From Azolla caroliniana (lineage: Eukaryota; Polypodiophyta): a stretch of DNA of 64,000 nt. The position numbers were made by a program, and so were the translations under genes. The DNA lies in NCBI GenBank assembly GCA_043228905.1, contig JBHGNT010000017.1, positions 6,572,001 to 6,636,000 of the forward strand, in the 5' to 3' direction. Numbering within the stretch: the stretch's first letter is position 1; every line of letters starts with the position of its first letter. Positions 45,740 to 57,936 of this stretch are shown one piece after another. The notes beneath the pieces were generated by a model. The model worked only from the letters and a program-made list of their open reading frames with translations, did no database searches and was not told where the DNA came from.

Positions 45740-46111
45740 TGTTGAAAGCTAAGGTCGTCAGTATGTGCGGAAAGTGGATAACACTATAGGTTGATGAACA
45801 ACAAGTAGGTGTAGACAAGAACAATAAGTAGAACAGATTGAGCAACATAGATAAACTTAAACAGAGATCAAGATCAAGAGGCGATAGAGAGAGACAAAAA
45901 TAGACACAAGACTGTAACTGTATTATTCAAATCTCAAAGTTACAATACAAAAGAATGGCATGCTAACCTTCTCCTAAAGTAGTTTACAAGTTCAGTATAT
46001 ATAATAATTGAACTAGGGCAACTGCCCTTTAGTCGAATTAAAGAAATATCCTAAACGTAGTCTGTCCAAATGGGACAATGTGAATACGTCCATTATACCC
46101 TGTATTTGACA
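45740..46111 (-). repeat. B2 5' LTR
   Basis: On the minus strand it begins TGTCAAATACAGGGTATAAT, like B's TGTCGAATACAAG, and ends TTTCAACA. The TATA region has inverted arms AGTTCA/TGAACT at 45989-46014. Confidence 0.8.
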
Positions 46112-46129
46112 CTGAGTTGCTTTGGATAA

Positions 46130-46490
46130 ACAACAAATTTGTCGGATTTAGACATCCAAAAACCAATTTGGTGTAGAAATTGTGTTATCTTTAAATGCCA
46201 AGCATGTGGCGCTTGCTTGAGGCCGTAGAGGGGCTTCTTGAGTCGACATACGACATTCAAATGTTATTTCGACTCGAAGCCGGGTGGTTGTACCATTTAC
46301 ACCTCCTCCTCTAGCTCGCCTTGGAGGAACACGTTCTTCACATCCATTTGATGAGATGCCACCCTTTTTCCATCACAATTGCAAGGACCATTTGGATAGT
46401 GGTCGTCTTTGCCACAAGGGCAAAGGTCTCTTCGTAGTCGATGCCATGGATTTGAGCATATGGCTTTGTATCGGTTGATGGAGAAGGAAA
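46130..46490 (-). pseudogene. Copia RT fragment (another lineage)
   Basis: The minus strand reads YAQIHGIDYEETFALVAKTT, MVLAIVMEKGWHL, MDVKNVFLQGELEEEV, PPGFESK, then KKPLYGLKQAPHAW. This is the copia RT palm N-terminal part, of a lineage different from A, B and D. About 120 codons, with one stop. Confidence 0.8.
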
Positions 46491-46589
46491 TAAATTATAG
46501 GTAAATAAGAGCAAGAAGAGTGCCAATCCAACTAACCACCCCCGAGCGAAGGATAGACTCAAGCATTGATTGGTGTCCCATACCACCAC

Positions 46590-46860
46590 TCGCTATAGGA
46601 ATCTGTTCACCAAAAGATCATAGTGTCAACGTAGTTGAATAAGGTTTCTAGTGTGGGTACTAGCGCACTCGCTATAGGAATCTATTCACCAAAAGATCAT
46701 AGTCTCAATGTAGTCGAAGAAGGTGTCTAATGCCAAAAGATCATAGTCTCAACGTAATCGAATAAGCTACGAGCACACTCGCTACAGGAATCTGTTCACC
46801 AAAAGATCATAGTCTCAACATAGTCGAATAAGGTGTCTAATGCGGGTAGCGAGGCCTCAT
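46590..46860. repeat. Imperfect tandem repeat, about 80-95 bp units
   Basis: Repeats of CACTCGCTA-AGGAATCT, TTCACCAAAAGATCATAGT and CTCAACGTAGTCGAATAAGG, three to four times. A minus-strand TATA (GGCTATAAATATGAGG) just right of it suggests an LTR leader. Confidence 0.7.
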
Positions 46861-47387
46861 ATTTATAGCCAGACCTAAGGCCCCCAAACAATTTCACACT
46901 TGGCCCTTATGGGTTGTCTCAATTCCTAGGGTTACAAGTAAATCTCCCTTCTTTACATTCTCGATTAACCCTCGCACTTTATCTTCATGTATAGAAACAA
47001 CTCACGACAGGATAAATTATGGTCATGCCTATAACACGAGGTAACAAGGTTGAATTGTCGTAGAAGGTGTTGATGGAGGAAGCAAAGAAGCTTAATCAAG
47101 ATCTCTAGATTTAGTTTTGCACATCATTGGCTAGTTATTAGGACTTTCTGAAATCTTCAAAGAGCTAGATGAATTAGAGTGTCATTTCAATGATCTTGAC
47201 TCTAGCAAGATAATTAATTGCAAGATTATTTGAGTGATCTCGACTAGCTAGCTGAAAGAGTGTCATTTCAGTGCACAACCCCCAAATCGCAAGGTTATGT
47301 TACTTGCATGTGGGTTCTTAGAATTAAGTGAGACTCACATGACCAACCTATTTGATTTAAAGCACGGTTAGTCACTAGAGTTTTTTC
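46861..47387. other. No gene seen
   Basis: Short repeated phrases (CAAGATTAT/AAGGTTAT with AGTGTCATTTCA) occur at about 47180-47290; otherwise featureless. Confidence 0.4.
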
Positions 47388-47528
47388 ACAAATCCTAGGA
47401 ATAGATTTCAAAGACACTTTCAGCCCTGTCCTTCTGATTATTTATGGGGCTCCTTGCTGCATTCAACCTTAAGTTTCACCATTTGGATATTCAAAATGTG
47501 TTTCTTCACACGGACCTCAAAGAAGGAG
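47388..47528 (+). pseudogene. Small copia RT scrap
   Basis: The plus strand reads ILGIDFKDTFSPVL, then after a break LLAAFNLKFHHLDIQNVFLH followed by TDLKEG: the palm start of a copia RT, about 45 codons. Confidence 0.65.
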
Positions 47529-47659
47529 TCAGCAACGCACACCATTCGTTCAAAGGGAGGATAGCATGGCCCAAGAACACTACTCCGATTTGAGGCCTCA
47601 TTGCCATCGGAGGTAGCCGCGGTCTCAACAACCCAATCCGGGAGCAGCAACCCTCTTAC

Positions 47660-48158
47660 TTTCGTTTCCATTTGCATTAGAGGCTAACTTGAAGTTACTA
47701 CCCTTGTAAAATGCCTCGCAAATTGTAAACCCTATTTTATAAAGGGAATTTCCTTTGTAATCTCTCGTTTTTTGCCTAAAAGGAGGCCCATTTTGGACTT
47801 AATATTGTGAAATACCTTCATAATCTCATGATCTTTGGGCGCATCACGTGTTTCGATCTTATTCTGTGCTTTAATTGTTCTTCAACTCGTCACTCCCTTC
47901 GACTCTAGCGAGCCTTCAACTCTTCGAAGCGTTCAACTCCTACGAGCTTTCGACTCTAGAGAGCCTTCGAGTCCTAGGAGCCTTTAACTCTCGCGAGCCT
48001 TTGACTCCTAGAGCCTTCGAGTTTGACAAGCTTCTGAGTCCTAGGAGCATTCAACTCCCTTAACATCCACGCCCTCTTAGCCCTTGTGTCCTCCCTAATC
48101 CACGACCCCCATGGTCCCACTCGACTAGCACACGTATGCATGTTTATGTGACTACGTA
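47660..48158. repeat. Dispersed repeat and imperfect short tandem repeats
   Basis: About 47670-47850 resembles 7783-7991. About 47880-48060 is a run of imperfect 15-20 bp units on the theme CGACTCTAGCGAGCCTTC. No gene. Confidence 0.55.
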
Positions 48159-48566
48159 TGTAATAACCAAGATCATTAATCCTAAAATAAAGACATAAAT
48201 GACACAATCATACCGAAAATACGTGTTACCACCCATCCGCCGCCGCACCAAAGTCAAGAGCGCAAACGAGGAATCCTGATTTGTCCCATACCAGCCTGGA
48301 TCTCCACATCAGGACCTTGGTAGATGACTAGTCCACATTAAAGAGAGCTTCGTCAAAACCACTCATGGGACCCCCCCTGACTAAGGAGAGTATGCCCTAT
48401 TTATAGGACCTAGGCCATGTAATGATATCTACCTGACCAATCACATGCGGGGTACCCTATGGCACACATTAGGTCAGTCCAATAAAGCCGACAACTCAGA
48501 TATTACAGTATGATAGCCCCCTAATAAGCACATCTAAACCAATGAACATTACATATTCCCCCCCTC
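48159..48566 (-). repeat. G 3' LTR and polypurine tract
   Basis: LTR 48159-48553, TGTAATAACC to AACATTACA on the plus strand. TATA (CCTATAAATAGG, minus) at 48397-48407. The polypurine tract (minus GAGGGGGGGAATA) is at 48554-48566. Confidence 0.9.
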
Positions 48567-48569
48567 CGT

Positions 48570-51500
48570 TTAATTGCACTCTTGCAATGGGAAGTTAGGA
48601 AAATGTTTGCGTAATGTCTCTTCAATTTCCCATGTGTTGTCTTCTTCCAATCTATCCTTCCACTTAACCTTATAGCAATGAACAACTTTTGACCTTAGGT
48701 TTCTAGACCTATGATCGAGGATTTTCTCAGGTTCATGTGGAGAAAAATGATCATCCTCCAATGTCGATAAATTAGACGGTGATACAACATTATCATCATA
48801 ACCAATCGCCTCCTTTAATCGACTCACGTGGAATAGGGGATGAACCATAACGTTGGAAGGCAAATCCAAACGATAAGCATTGGGACCTATCCATTTTAAA
48901 ACTTTATATGGTCAACAATACCGTGGGGCTAATTTTGCACACGGTCCTGTTCTCAATGTTTCTAAGTCCTTAGGAACCTGTAGAAAAACTTGTTGTCCTA
49001 TGTGGAATTCCATTGTTTTTCTATCATGATTCGCATAAAAGACATTTCTGTCCCGTGCCATCCTAAGGTTTTCTTCAGCCAATTTACGTGCTTCCAGCAT
49101 ATCAAAGAGAAAATCCTCTATACTATCCAAAGTATGCGAATCAAATGAAACATCAATAGGAGGACGTGGCATATAACCATACATCAACATGAACAGATTG
49201 TATTTTGTTGATGTATGCTTAGTGTTGTTGTAGGCAAATTCCACCATAGGAAGGTAAGCCTCCCATAATGAGGGTTTTTGTGCTACATATGCTCTCAACA
49301 TATCCTCTAATATCTTATTCACTCTCTCAGTCTGCCCATCTAACTAAGGATGATCAGAAGAACTGAGACTCAAGGTTGTTTGGAGTTTCTGCATAACTTC
49401 TAACCAAAATGTACTTGTAAACTTGGAGTCTCGATCACTTACAATCTCCATCGGTATACCATAAAAGCTATAAAGATGTTTAATAAACTTAATAGCCAAT
49501 TGCTTGCGATAATTGTGGATTTTGTTGGAATGAATCTTGCCATCTTGGTAAGCCGATCAACAACCACCCAAATGGCATTATTTCCCTCAACGGAAGGAGG
49601 TAATCCAACTATGAAGTCCATGGATATACTTTGCCACTTTTCAACTGGAATATCGAGAGGTTGCAATAAGCCAGCTTTTCTCTGTCACTCGGCCTTAATG
49701 AGTTGACATTGTGGACAACGAATAACATAGGACTCTACCTCAGGTTTCATTTTTGGCCAGAAAAACCTAACTTTAATCAAAGCTAATGTTCTTTGCACAC
49801 CTGGATGTCCAGTAGATGGGGCATCATGACATTCATACAGAATTTTATTCTTGATGTCCTTTATGTGTGGTATGCAAACCTTACTATTGCAGTACAATAA
49901 CCCATTCGTAACATAGTAAGGTTCTTTGGGGTAGATGTGGTTCCATAATCGATGTCAATACCTCTTTTAGCTCTCTTCCAGATCTTGGAAAATGTTCTGT
50001 CATCAAGGTATTTTTGTTTACCCCGGATCAAATCAACTAAGTCATTAAATTCCACGAAACTTAGGGCATTAATTTCTAGAATACGACTCAGGGCATCTGC
50101 AACGGAATTCAAAGCCCCTTTTCGATCTCTAATTTCGAAATCAAAGTCTTGCATCAACTCTGCCCATCTTGCCTTTCGACCCTCAAAATTTTGTTGAGAG
50201 AGGAAGTATTGCAAGGATTTGTGGTCCTTTAAAACAGTGAATTTACTACCATACAAATAATGTCACCATTTCTTTAAGGCATAAATGATAGCAAATAATT
50301 CTTTTTCTTGAACTGAATAATTTCTTTGGGCCGAATCCAATTTTTTGCTTTCAAAAGCAATTGGTCTCCCAATTTGAAATAATGCAGCCCTAATAGCATA
50401 ATCACTTGCATCTGTCTCAACTTCAAATGTTTGATTAGGATCAGGTATAGCTAAAGTAGGTGCATTCACAATTAATGACTTCAATTTATTGAAGGTTTCT
50501 TCAAGAGAGGCATTCCACTCAATAGGTTTATTGGACTTTCTTGTAATACCCTTCCATAGGTCCGTAAATGTTGTAGTGTAGGATGAATAGTTTTGAAGAG
50601 ATCTTCTTAGGAATCCAACAAATACTAAGAAAGATCGTAGCTCCTTAACATTTGAAGGTCGTAGCCAATTTAATATCGTGTCTATCTTAGATTTATCGAT
50701 AGACATACCCGACCTAGATATGTGGTGTCCAAGATACATAATTTCCTTTTGAAAGTAATCCCATTTAGATAGTTTGGCAAATAGCTTGTGTTCATGAAGC
50801 TTGTCCAAAACTATTCGGACATGACCCTCAAATGTATTACTATATACCATGATGTCATCAAGGAATACAACCACGAAATCACCAAGTTGATCTCTGAATG
50901 TATCATTCATCAATTGTTGGAATGTGGCTAGAGCATCAGTCAACCCAAATGGTAGAACCCGAAATTCATAATAACCATAACGAGTTCGGAAAGTTGTTTT
51001 GGAAACATCTTCTTCCGAAACCATGATCTGATGATAGCAGTGCGCAAGTCTATCTTAGTAAAATATCTTGCACTTTGGAGTCTATCTATCAAGTCATCAG
51101 AACGAGGCAAAGGGTAGGAATTGCGAATGGTGAGTTTATTCAAACCCTTGTAATTTACACACATTCACCAAGTTCCATCCTTCTTCTTGGCTAAGATGAC
51201 GGGAGCTCCCCATGGTGATTTGTTGTACCGGATGTGTCCCATCCTCAAGTACTCCTTGATTTGTCGGGCAATTTCATCCTCTTCAGTTTGACTCAACCGA
51301 TAAGGGGGTATGCTCACAGGTTTAGCACCTGGCACCAAGTTTATCTTATGATCTATAGACCGAGAAGGAGGTAGTCCTTGAGGTAGCTTATCCGAGAATA
51401 TCTCCTTAAAATGCGACAAGATGTCACATAGAGCATCTTTCTCAAAATCATCCAATGAACTCTTATCTACAAATTGATACAGAGGATCATTGGGCTCTAA

Positions 51501-52019
51501 TATACACACATAAAATTGTGCATCGACGTTTCGATCATAAGCATAAAGATGATTAACAGACATTAAATTGTTTATCGCAATCCCATGAATAAAAACTTGT
51601 TGGTTGTTATTTCCTTCAAAAGAAATAGTATGATTCAGCCAATCGATATAAAGACTATGTCTATTATAAAACTATATGTAACCAAGAACTACATCTACCG
51701 TCCGTAAACGCATTACATGAAAAGTAAACTTTTCAATGTAGTTATTTATTACTAGGGGTACACCATGTGCAATTAATGAATGCCTTTGTACATGGTCTCC
51801 CGCAATAAGGACTTTGTAGTCATGGTCACTTTTGGTTGTTTTTATTCGTAACATCTGCACCATATTAGAGTCAAGAAAATTATGAGTGCTACCACAATCA
51901 AATAGTATAGTTACACTTTGATTGTGGGTAGTCCCATAAGTTTTAAGTAAATCGTGTGGTCCAAGTATATTTTTTTGTAATGCAATATTACTAACGGAAT
52001 TCAAATAATTCAAGAACAT
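48570..52019 (-). pseudogene. G pol remnant: protease, RT, RNase H, integrase, chromodomain
   Basis: Protease near 51900 reads LFDCGSTHNFLD, with Cys where Ser/Thr is usual. RT has the FTKIDLR region, GYYEFRVLPFGL, VVFLDDIMVYS and HKLFAKLSK. RNase H: FEVETDASDYAIRA and GSKFTVLKDHKSLQYF. Integrase zinc region: CHDAPSTGHPGVQRTLALIK, then CPQCQL. Core start [17 protein letters not shown]; the middle with the second Asp is broken (49340-49440). The C-terminal chromodomain (about 48720-48590) reads EKILDHRSRNLRSK, CYKVKWKDRLEEDNTWE. Multiple frame breaks. Confidence 0.9.
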
Positions 52020-53677
52020 ACTTGGAGTATTGGAAGTTGATTGCTTTCTTTACGGATTGTTGGAGTTACCTCTCTCCTTTCTCGCCTACACTCATTGGCT
52101 TTTTGCCCAGGCTTGTTACAAAAGTTGCAAATTATTACCCGCTTTTTCGCATTGTCGCTTTGACCTATCGGAGAAGGTTGGTATCTACGTTTACCGCTTT
52201 CTTCTTCCGACTCTTTTGGTTGGTAATGAGCTTTTGTGTCAAATAGAATGCGGGTATGTTCCATCGCTTCTCCTAAGGTCTTGGGTTGATGAGCGTGGAT
52301 CTCATAATGAAAATCTTTATTATGGAAACTATTAATATATAATCCTATCAGTATTTCCTCATTAGAAGCTGACAAAAGTCCATGCTTTGTATCAAGTCAC
52401 GGAAATACTGATTGAATTGGTCAATAGTTCTGCCCTTATCAGACAAGTGACACATATCTTGTTAGCAAAAGGGGTACCTCAGGATGGGAAAAGAAGAGCC
52501 GAGTTGATGAGAAACTCGGTCGAGGCTGATAGGCCGAGGCCGAAACCGAAATCGTGTAGACAGCCAACTCGGAAGACTATACTTGTAAATAGTCTAAATA
52601 TGCCCTTATGGGCTACACTTCTAAATAACCCAAAAGGTGTACCAATATAAGTACTTAGGGCAATTATAATGTTACTATGATGATGAGTTGTTGTTAAAAA
52701 GGTTACTTAGAAGGTCGTTGCCTTTTTTGTAATTGTGTAACAATAAGTGAGTCAGAGTGAGAGCGTGTGTAACTTTGTAGCCGTCTGTTGACGAAGTAGA
52801 ATCTCGAGGTCATTGCCTCGGAGCTTCTAGTTGTACTCCTCCTTTTAGCATAGTGATTCTGTTTCTCGTGGTTTGTGGATCCCCGTGGTTTTTCCCATTT
52901 TGGGTTTCCACGCTAAAATCGTGTGTTTCTGTCTCTTGTGCTATTTCTATTTTTGTACTCTATCTAAGTGCATTCAATTTTACGTTCCCTGCACCCGAAC
53001 ATCCGAACGAGCAGCCGGTTGTGGCTGGTCACGATTCCCGACATATCTTGTATCACTTGAGAAGTTGTCTTGGGACGGACAAATTCCATCCTTAGAATCT
53101 TTTCAAATGCCTCCCACATTCCCGGTTTTCTATCCAACCGCTCCCACCATGAGTTTGCGGCACTGATCATCTCACGAACCGCCATATTGATCTTTTCAGA
53201 GTCATTTTGAATATTCTTGAGGCGAAAGTGCGCATTCCATCGGTTTATCCAACTTCTCACAAACTCGTGGTTGCATTGCTTATCCCTTCCCAAGAACTGT
53301 TGAGGAGTAAATGAAGGCTTCTTCGTCGTATTGCTTGATGTGGAAGAGTGTGCCTTTAACTCCAAATTTTGTTGTTGAAGGTTTTCAAACTGATGTCTAT
53401 TGGCATCAAGAAGCCCTTCAAGTTTGGAGGAGAACGCAGTTGTGACCATTGTCATTGACTTGACAATATCATCTTGCTTTTGACGGAAATCATGCCTCGT
53501 GACGAATTCGATATCGTCATTAATATCCTCGTCACGGACCGGAGATATTGGTTGGTCGTCCTCATCTCGCATCAGAGAAATTGGATGACCTTGACGGGTG
53601 GGAGATGTGGGATGTGTCGAAAAACTACGATGGTTGGGAGATGTTTGATGTGCGGAATTGCGAGAGGAGGAAGCCAT
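52010..53677 (-). pseudogene. G gag remnant, split by solo LTR S2
   Basis: Starts MASSSRNSAHQTSPNHRSF at 53677. A helical stretch with LDANRHQFENLQQQNLELKA follows, then the capsid-like part (WINRWNAHFRLKNIQNDSEK, WWERLDRKPGMWEAFEKIL). After the insertion: SASNEEILIGLYINSF, HAHQPKTLGEAMEHTRI and knuckle CNFCNKPGQKANEC, where the metal-binding His is Gln. Confidence 0.85.
52460..53043 (+). repeat. Solo LTR S2 in G gag
   Basis: 584 bp, TGTTAGCAAAAGGGG to TTCCCGACA, flanked by a perfect TATCT duplication (52455-52459 and 53044-53048). Highly similar to S1. In plus orientation, opposite to G. Confidence 0.92.
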
Positions 53678-54734
53678 GATTAATACTAAGAGTTAAGAGA
53701 GTAAGGAAATAAGTCTGAAGTACTAAAGTATTATATAAGACTTTAGAATTTGGATGAGGGAGTGAAGTATCATATATTATCATGAGAGATAATACTTATA
53801 TACCTTTTTTAATTCAAGTCAGTGAGGATAAAAAATCCCCCTATGATATGTCCAATTTAGGAAATTATCCCCTTGATTAGACATTAGGAAATAAGACCAC
53901 CCTTTTTAGGAAATCGGTGATGAGTAGTCGGTCACCACCTCTCTCAAGATAATCGCTTAAATTCTTCCAAACTAGGAAATTCTCCCTTTTCAGTTAATGA
54001 AAAATCCTAGTTTAGGTTTTAGGAATAAACATCCCCTTTTTGGAAGTCTGTGGGAATAGCTTGTGATTTCCATGCGAATCACTACTAATAAACAGGGGTG
54101 ATGATCAAAACACCCCTTCAATCATCATCCCCCTATTCTTCCCCTAACTAAATTTTTTCCCCTTATCTCTCTCCTTTGCATCGATTAATAATTGATTATG
54201 ATCTTATCCATATAATCATAAAATCATCCTATTAATCAACTATATAATCATCCATATAATCCATCCATTAACGCTAATGATCAATGGTTTATCCATCCAT
54301 CATCGCGTAATTAAAAATGCACCCGTGGTGATGGATGATTGTGGCCATTCGAATAAACCTTAGGGTTGATGATCAATTGATTATTGACATTCAACGATCA
54401 TCACCCTAGTTCTATCGGCCAATTTTAATTAATTTGATTATCAATTATCATTATCCATATATATGATGATCATCAATTATTTCATTGAAATTTCGACGAT
54501 CAAGCATCACCTATAGTATATTAGGTGGCCGACCTCTAGAGATACGATCTCCACACGTAAGGCCGCCTCATGGGCATAGCCATTAGATCAAGAGGGGTAA
54601 ACGAAAAATAAAATATAAGTATATTTAAGGTGCTTTTATTTGAATAAATATTGTTGAAATGCACATAAGAGATCAAAACTAGTCTACTTAGCTTCTTACT
54701 TCTTAATCAATTTATAGTTGATACAACGGAGCCC

Positions 54735-55722
54735 ATTTGGGTTGGCTTGGCTAAAAAGGGTGTGCTAAAAGGGTGGAAGGGTGGCACAAAGGAACACATG
54801 CACACCACATTTCCCCCCTGCGAGAAACAAGAGATTGACGAGCATGAACAAGAAGAAGACAAGTACATGAACAAGAACAAGAACAGTGGCTTGTCGAAGG
54901 AGGGGGAGCATCTGATGGAAGGTTTCAAATGGAAATCCATGGATGATTCTAGTGCGAGGCGAGGGTTACGCCCATAGAGTGCTCGAAAACGGTTGATTTA
55001 TGCAACCATCTCGTGTTTGAGGGTCTTGTTGAGGCGTTCAGTGAAGATGGCATGGGGATGTAAACATCTACGAACACGTAGTTGAGTTGCAACGACGTTG
55101 AGGACATCCCCGTGGAACTGTTGGCCTTGATAGTTGGACGGGGCTAATGATGGAAAACGAGCTAGCAATCGGCGAATAGAGATCAATCACTCCTGTGGAC
55201 TAAGGGCCACCTGGACTTTGTTGAGGTGGGGACAGGATGGCTATCGTGTCGGAGGGGGATCGAGGAAAGATCATATGGCGGCGAAGATCAATCGCTCCTA
55301 TGGACTAAGGGCCACCTGGACTTGGTTGAGGTGGGGGACAAGAGGGCTATCGTGTCAGAGGGGGATCGGGGAAAAGATCATTTGGCAAAGAAAGATCAAT
55401 CACTCTTGTGGACTAAGGGCCACCTGGACTTGGCTGAGGTGGGGGACATGAGGGCTATCGTGTAGGAGGGGGATCGAAGAAACTCATGGGACAAGAATTT
55501 AGTGGGCAACCTAAGGTGAGGGGGAAGAGTTGTGGTGGGGCAAGACATAAAAGTGGTGTGAGAAAGTGAGAGTGTCTAAGGTGAAGGTGTAGTGGGCTTG
55601 CGTGCCATTGGGTCGGCTTGGCTAAAAAGGGTGTGCGAAAAGGGTGGGTCAACTTGGGTACGTGCATCCTAAAAAGGGTGACCTAAAAGGGTGACACAAA
55701 GGAACACATGCACACCACAATA
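54735..55722. repeat. Direct repeats flanking a GGG-rich segment in the G leader
   Basis: TTGGCTTGGCTAAAAAGGG, TGTGC-AAAAGGGTGG and GGAACACATGCACACCACA occur at about 54740-54811 and again at about 55612-55720. They may be the ends of a small inserted element, but no TSD was identified. Confidence 0.55.
55175..55485. repeat. Three tandem units of about 104-109 bp in the G leader
   Basis: Each unit contains GATCAATC-CTC, GTGGACTAAGGGCCACCTGG and GGGCTATCGTGT-GGAGGG. Repetitive frames here are not genes. Confidence 0.8.
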
Positions 55723-56107
55723 TATATTAAATATCTAATCGTACAACAAACACATAATAATAGTTTTATAAAACTTTTTTAACCCCTTGATTTTATTTTT
55801 TTTGTGCATAAGTGGATGAACTCATAGCTTTTACTTTTAGGGTTATAACATGAATGTACAAACCAACCCATCACACAAATCTTGTTATGATAAGGTCTAT
55901 GTCAAAACCTTAATATATTTATTATACATAACCCCCTACATTAAACTGCACATCAACATATCACCCCAAAACAGAATCTTCGTGGCGTTTTCGACACTTC
56001 CCCAATCCATCATTTAACATACATTAGTACATAAAAAAATAACATATTTTCCCATACTAAAGCACACAACGCGAATCCAATCAAACAATATTTTTTTAGG
56101 ATTAAAA

Positions 56108-56558
56108 CCGCTCTAATACCATATGTAATAACCAAGATCATTAATCCTAAAATAAAGACATAAATGACACAATCATACTGAAAATACTCGTTACCACCCA
56201 TCCGCCCCCACGCTATAAAATAAAGACATAAATGACACAATCATACTAAAAATACCCATTACCACCCATCCGCAGACGAGGAATCCCGATCTGTCCCATA
56301 CTAGCCAGGATCTCCACGTCAGGACCTTGGTAGATGACTAGTCCACATTAAATAGAGCTTCGTTAGAACCACTCATGGAACCCCCCCTTGACTAAGGAGA
56401 GTATGCCCTATTTATAGGACCTAGGCCATGTAATGACATTTGCTTGACCAATCATGTGTGGGGTACCCTATGACACACATTAGGTCAATCCAATAAAGCC
56501 GAAGACTCAGATATTACAAAAGCCCCTAATAAGCACGTCTAAACCAATGAACATTACA
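56108..56558 (-). repeat. G primer-binding site and 5' LTR
   Basis: Primer site 56108-56121 (minus TGGTATTAGAGCGG), two bases from the LTR start at 56124. The LTR contains a local duplication of the AAATAAAGACATAAATGACA phrase (about 56151 and 56219) absent from the 3' LTR. Confidence 0.88.
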
Positions 56559-56563
56559 ACGTA

Positions 56564-56904
56564 TCACTAAGAAGAAGGTAGAAGGAAGATTTACATGTAT
56601 GTGTGAGTAGTGTGTGTGAGATCGATGGAGAAGATAATCAATGTTGTCTCAAGCTTCGCTCACTTCCTATCTCTTGTGCCTTTTTAGTCAAATGTTTCTC
56701 TAATTTTCAGCCAGAAGGGGTGGGTTGGGTTCTTTGTTTCTTTTTTTCCTTACTCTACCCCTTGGTAGTGGCATATCTGCAATAAGTAAAAGTAGTGCAA
56801 TACTCTAGAGTCTACTCTACCCCTTTTAGTTGTGGCCTCCACTTTGAATGGAAAAACCCCACATATTCTCAACGACTTAATCTTGTTTTGTGCTGTTTCT
56901 TCAG
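56564..56904 (+). other. Host-like flank, probably intronic or upstream of the kinase remnant
   Basis: No coding match. It ends in a good splice acceptor (TTTCTTCAG at about 56896-56904) leading into the kinase sequence. Confidence 0.45.
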
Positions 56905-57936
56905 ATCTCTGATGATTTCTGGAAGCAATCCTGCACACTGTCTCAGTTGCATCATCCCAATGTTGTTGCTTTTTTTATGGTGTAGTACCTACCACATGGA
57001 ACTCCTGCGACTGTGACCTAATTATAAATACATTGTCAATGGATTTTTAAAAATTTTGCTGAAAAACATTCAGGTTTGTAATCACGTAGAGAATGTTACT
57101 GTCGGGTTCACTTGCTTGATTGGTTCCAAAAATTACTATGTTTTTCTATTGCAGGACTATTGATTGGAGAAAGCGTCTTTGTATCGCAATGGATGCTGCC
57201 TTTGGAATTGATTACTTAAATAGTAAAAACATGTTGATTTGAAGTGTGAAAATCTTCTGCCTTTGGTCCCATCTGCAAGGTAGCATAATCTATTTTAAGT
57301 TTTCCCATCACAAGGATCACAAAGATGCAAAATTCTCGGGAAAGAATGCATGAATCATTGAATTACTTGCAGTTTGGTGACTTCGAGCTTTCCATTGGGA
57401 AGCATGAAACACTTATATCAGGTGGTGTCGTTGGAACAATTCAAAGGATGGCGCCAGAATTATTAAATCTCAATTCTAACATGGTTTATGGACCAGGTTT
57501 GTGTTATTTTGAATTACAGGCATTTAGTTTCTTTCAATTCAATCAACTATGGCATATGATAATAGATATTATTGTTTCTTTTCCTTCAACTGGAAAAACA
57601 GGTTGATGTCTATTCATTTGGCATTGTCATGTGGGAGCTTCTGACAGGAGAGGGTGCCATATTCCAATATGCAATTTGGAGCTATCATACGTAAGTTTAC
57701 TATTCTCTTAAGTTTTTAAGAAATTAATGTACATGGACAAATTGTTTTTGTCTGCAAAACCAATTATCCATTACATGCATAGGTGGCATAGTAGGCGGTA
57801 CACTCTCTGTCCATCCATATCGATTTGGTGTGATCTTGGTTGGAGGCAACTTATGGAGTTATGCTGGTCAGGTGATCCTTCCAAAAGACCATCATTTAAA
57901 GAAGTTGCCTCAGAGTTGAGGCCAATTGCTGCATAG
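56905..57936 (+). pseudogene. Raf-like MAP3K kinase-domain pseudogene with introns
   Basis: Five exon-like pieces with GT/AG borders: 56905-57073 (DDFWKQ, LSQLHHPNVVAF, then a stop), 57155-57279 (TIDWRKRLCIAMDAAFGIDYL; DLKCENLL with the HF before it lost), 57373-57496 (FGDFELSIGKHETLISGG, MAPELLN), 57602-57690 (VDVYSFGIVMWELLTGE, then a shift), 57783-57936 (DLGWRQLMELCWSGDPSKRP, SFKEVASELRPIAA, stop). Order and wording match the C-terminal kinase domain of plant PB1/Raf-like MAP3Ks. Stops and shifts, plus loss of part of the catalytic loop, show it is dead. Introns show it is not a retrocopy. The N-terminal part of the gene is missing. Confidence 0.85.

Larger units (their letters stand above)
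43690..46111 (-). mobile_element. Copia element B2, degenerate relative of B, 3' truncated
   Basis: 5' LTR 45740-46111 (minus), decayed primer site near 45728-45738, gag/protease remnant, GAG-pre-integrase and integrase (44846-44442), integrase C-terminal part and linker (about 44420-43690). RT and the 3' LTR are absent. Confidence 0.82.
53678..56107 (-). other. G 5' leader region
   Basis: No convincing gene. It is AT-rich with repeated ATCAT/ATCCAT motifs at 54180-54490, and contains the repeats described in the next two entries. Confidence 0.6.
48159..56558 (-). mobile_element. Chromovirus G (Ty3/gypsy with chromodomain), old, with nested insertions
   Basis: LTRs 48159-48553 (3') and 56124-56558 (5') in minus orientation, flanked by a perfect ACGTA duplication (48154-48158 and 56559-56563). 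Primer site for initiator tRNA-Met, a long leader, gag, protease, RT, RNase H, integrase, chromodomain. Gag is split by solo LTR S2. Many stops. Confidence 0.93.

Noticed and set aside
56905-57936. Functional host kinase gene
   Set aside because: In-frame stops, frame shifts, a damaged catalytic loop and a missing N-terminal half.
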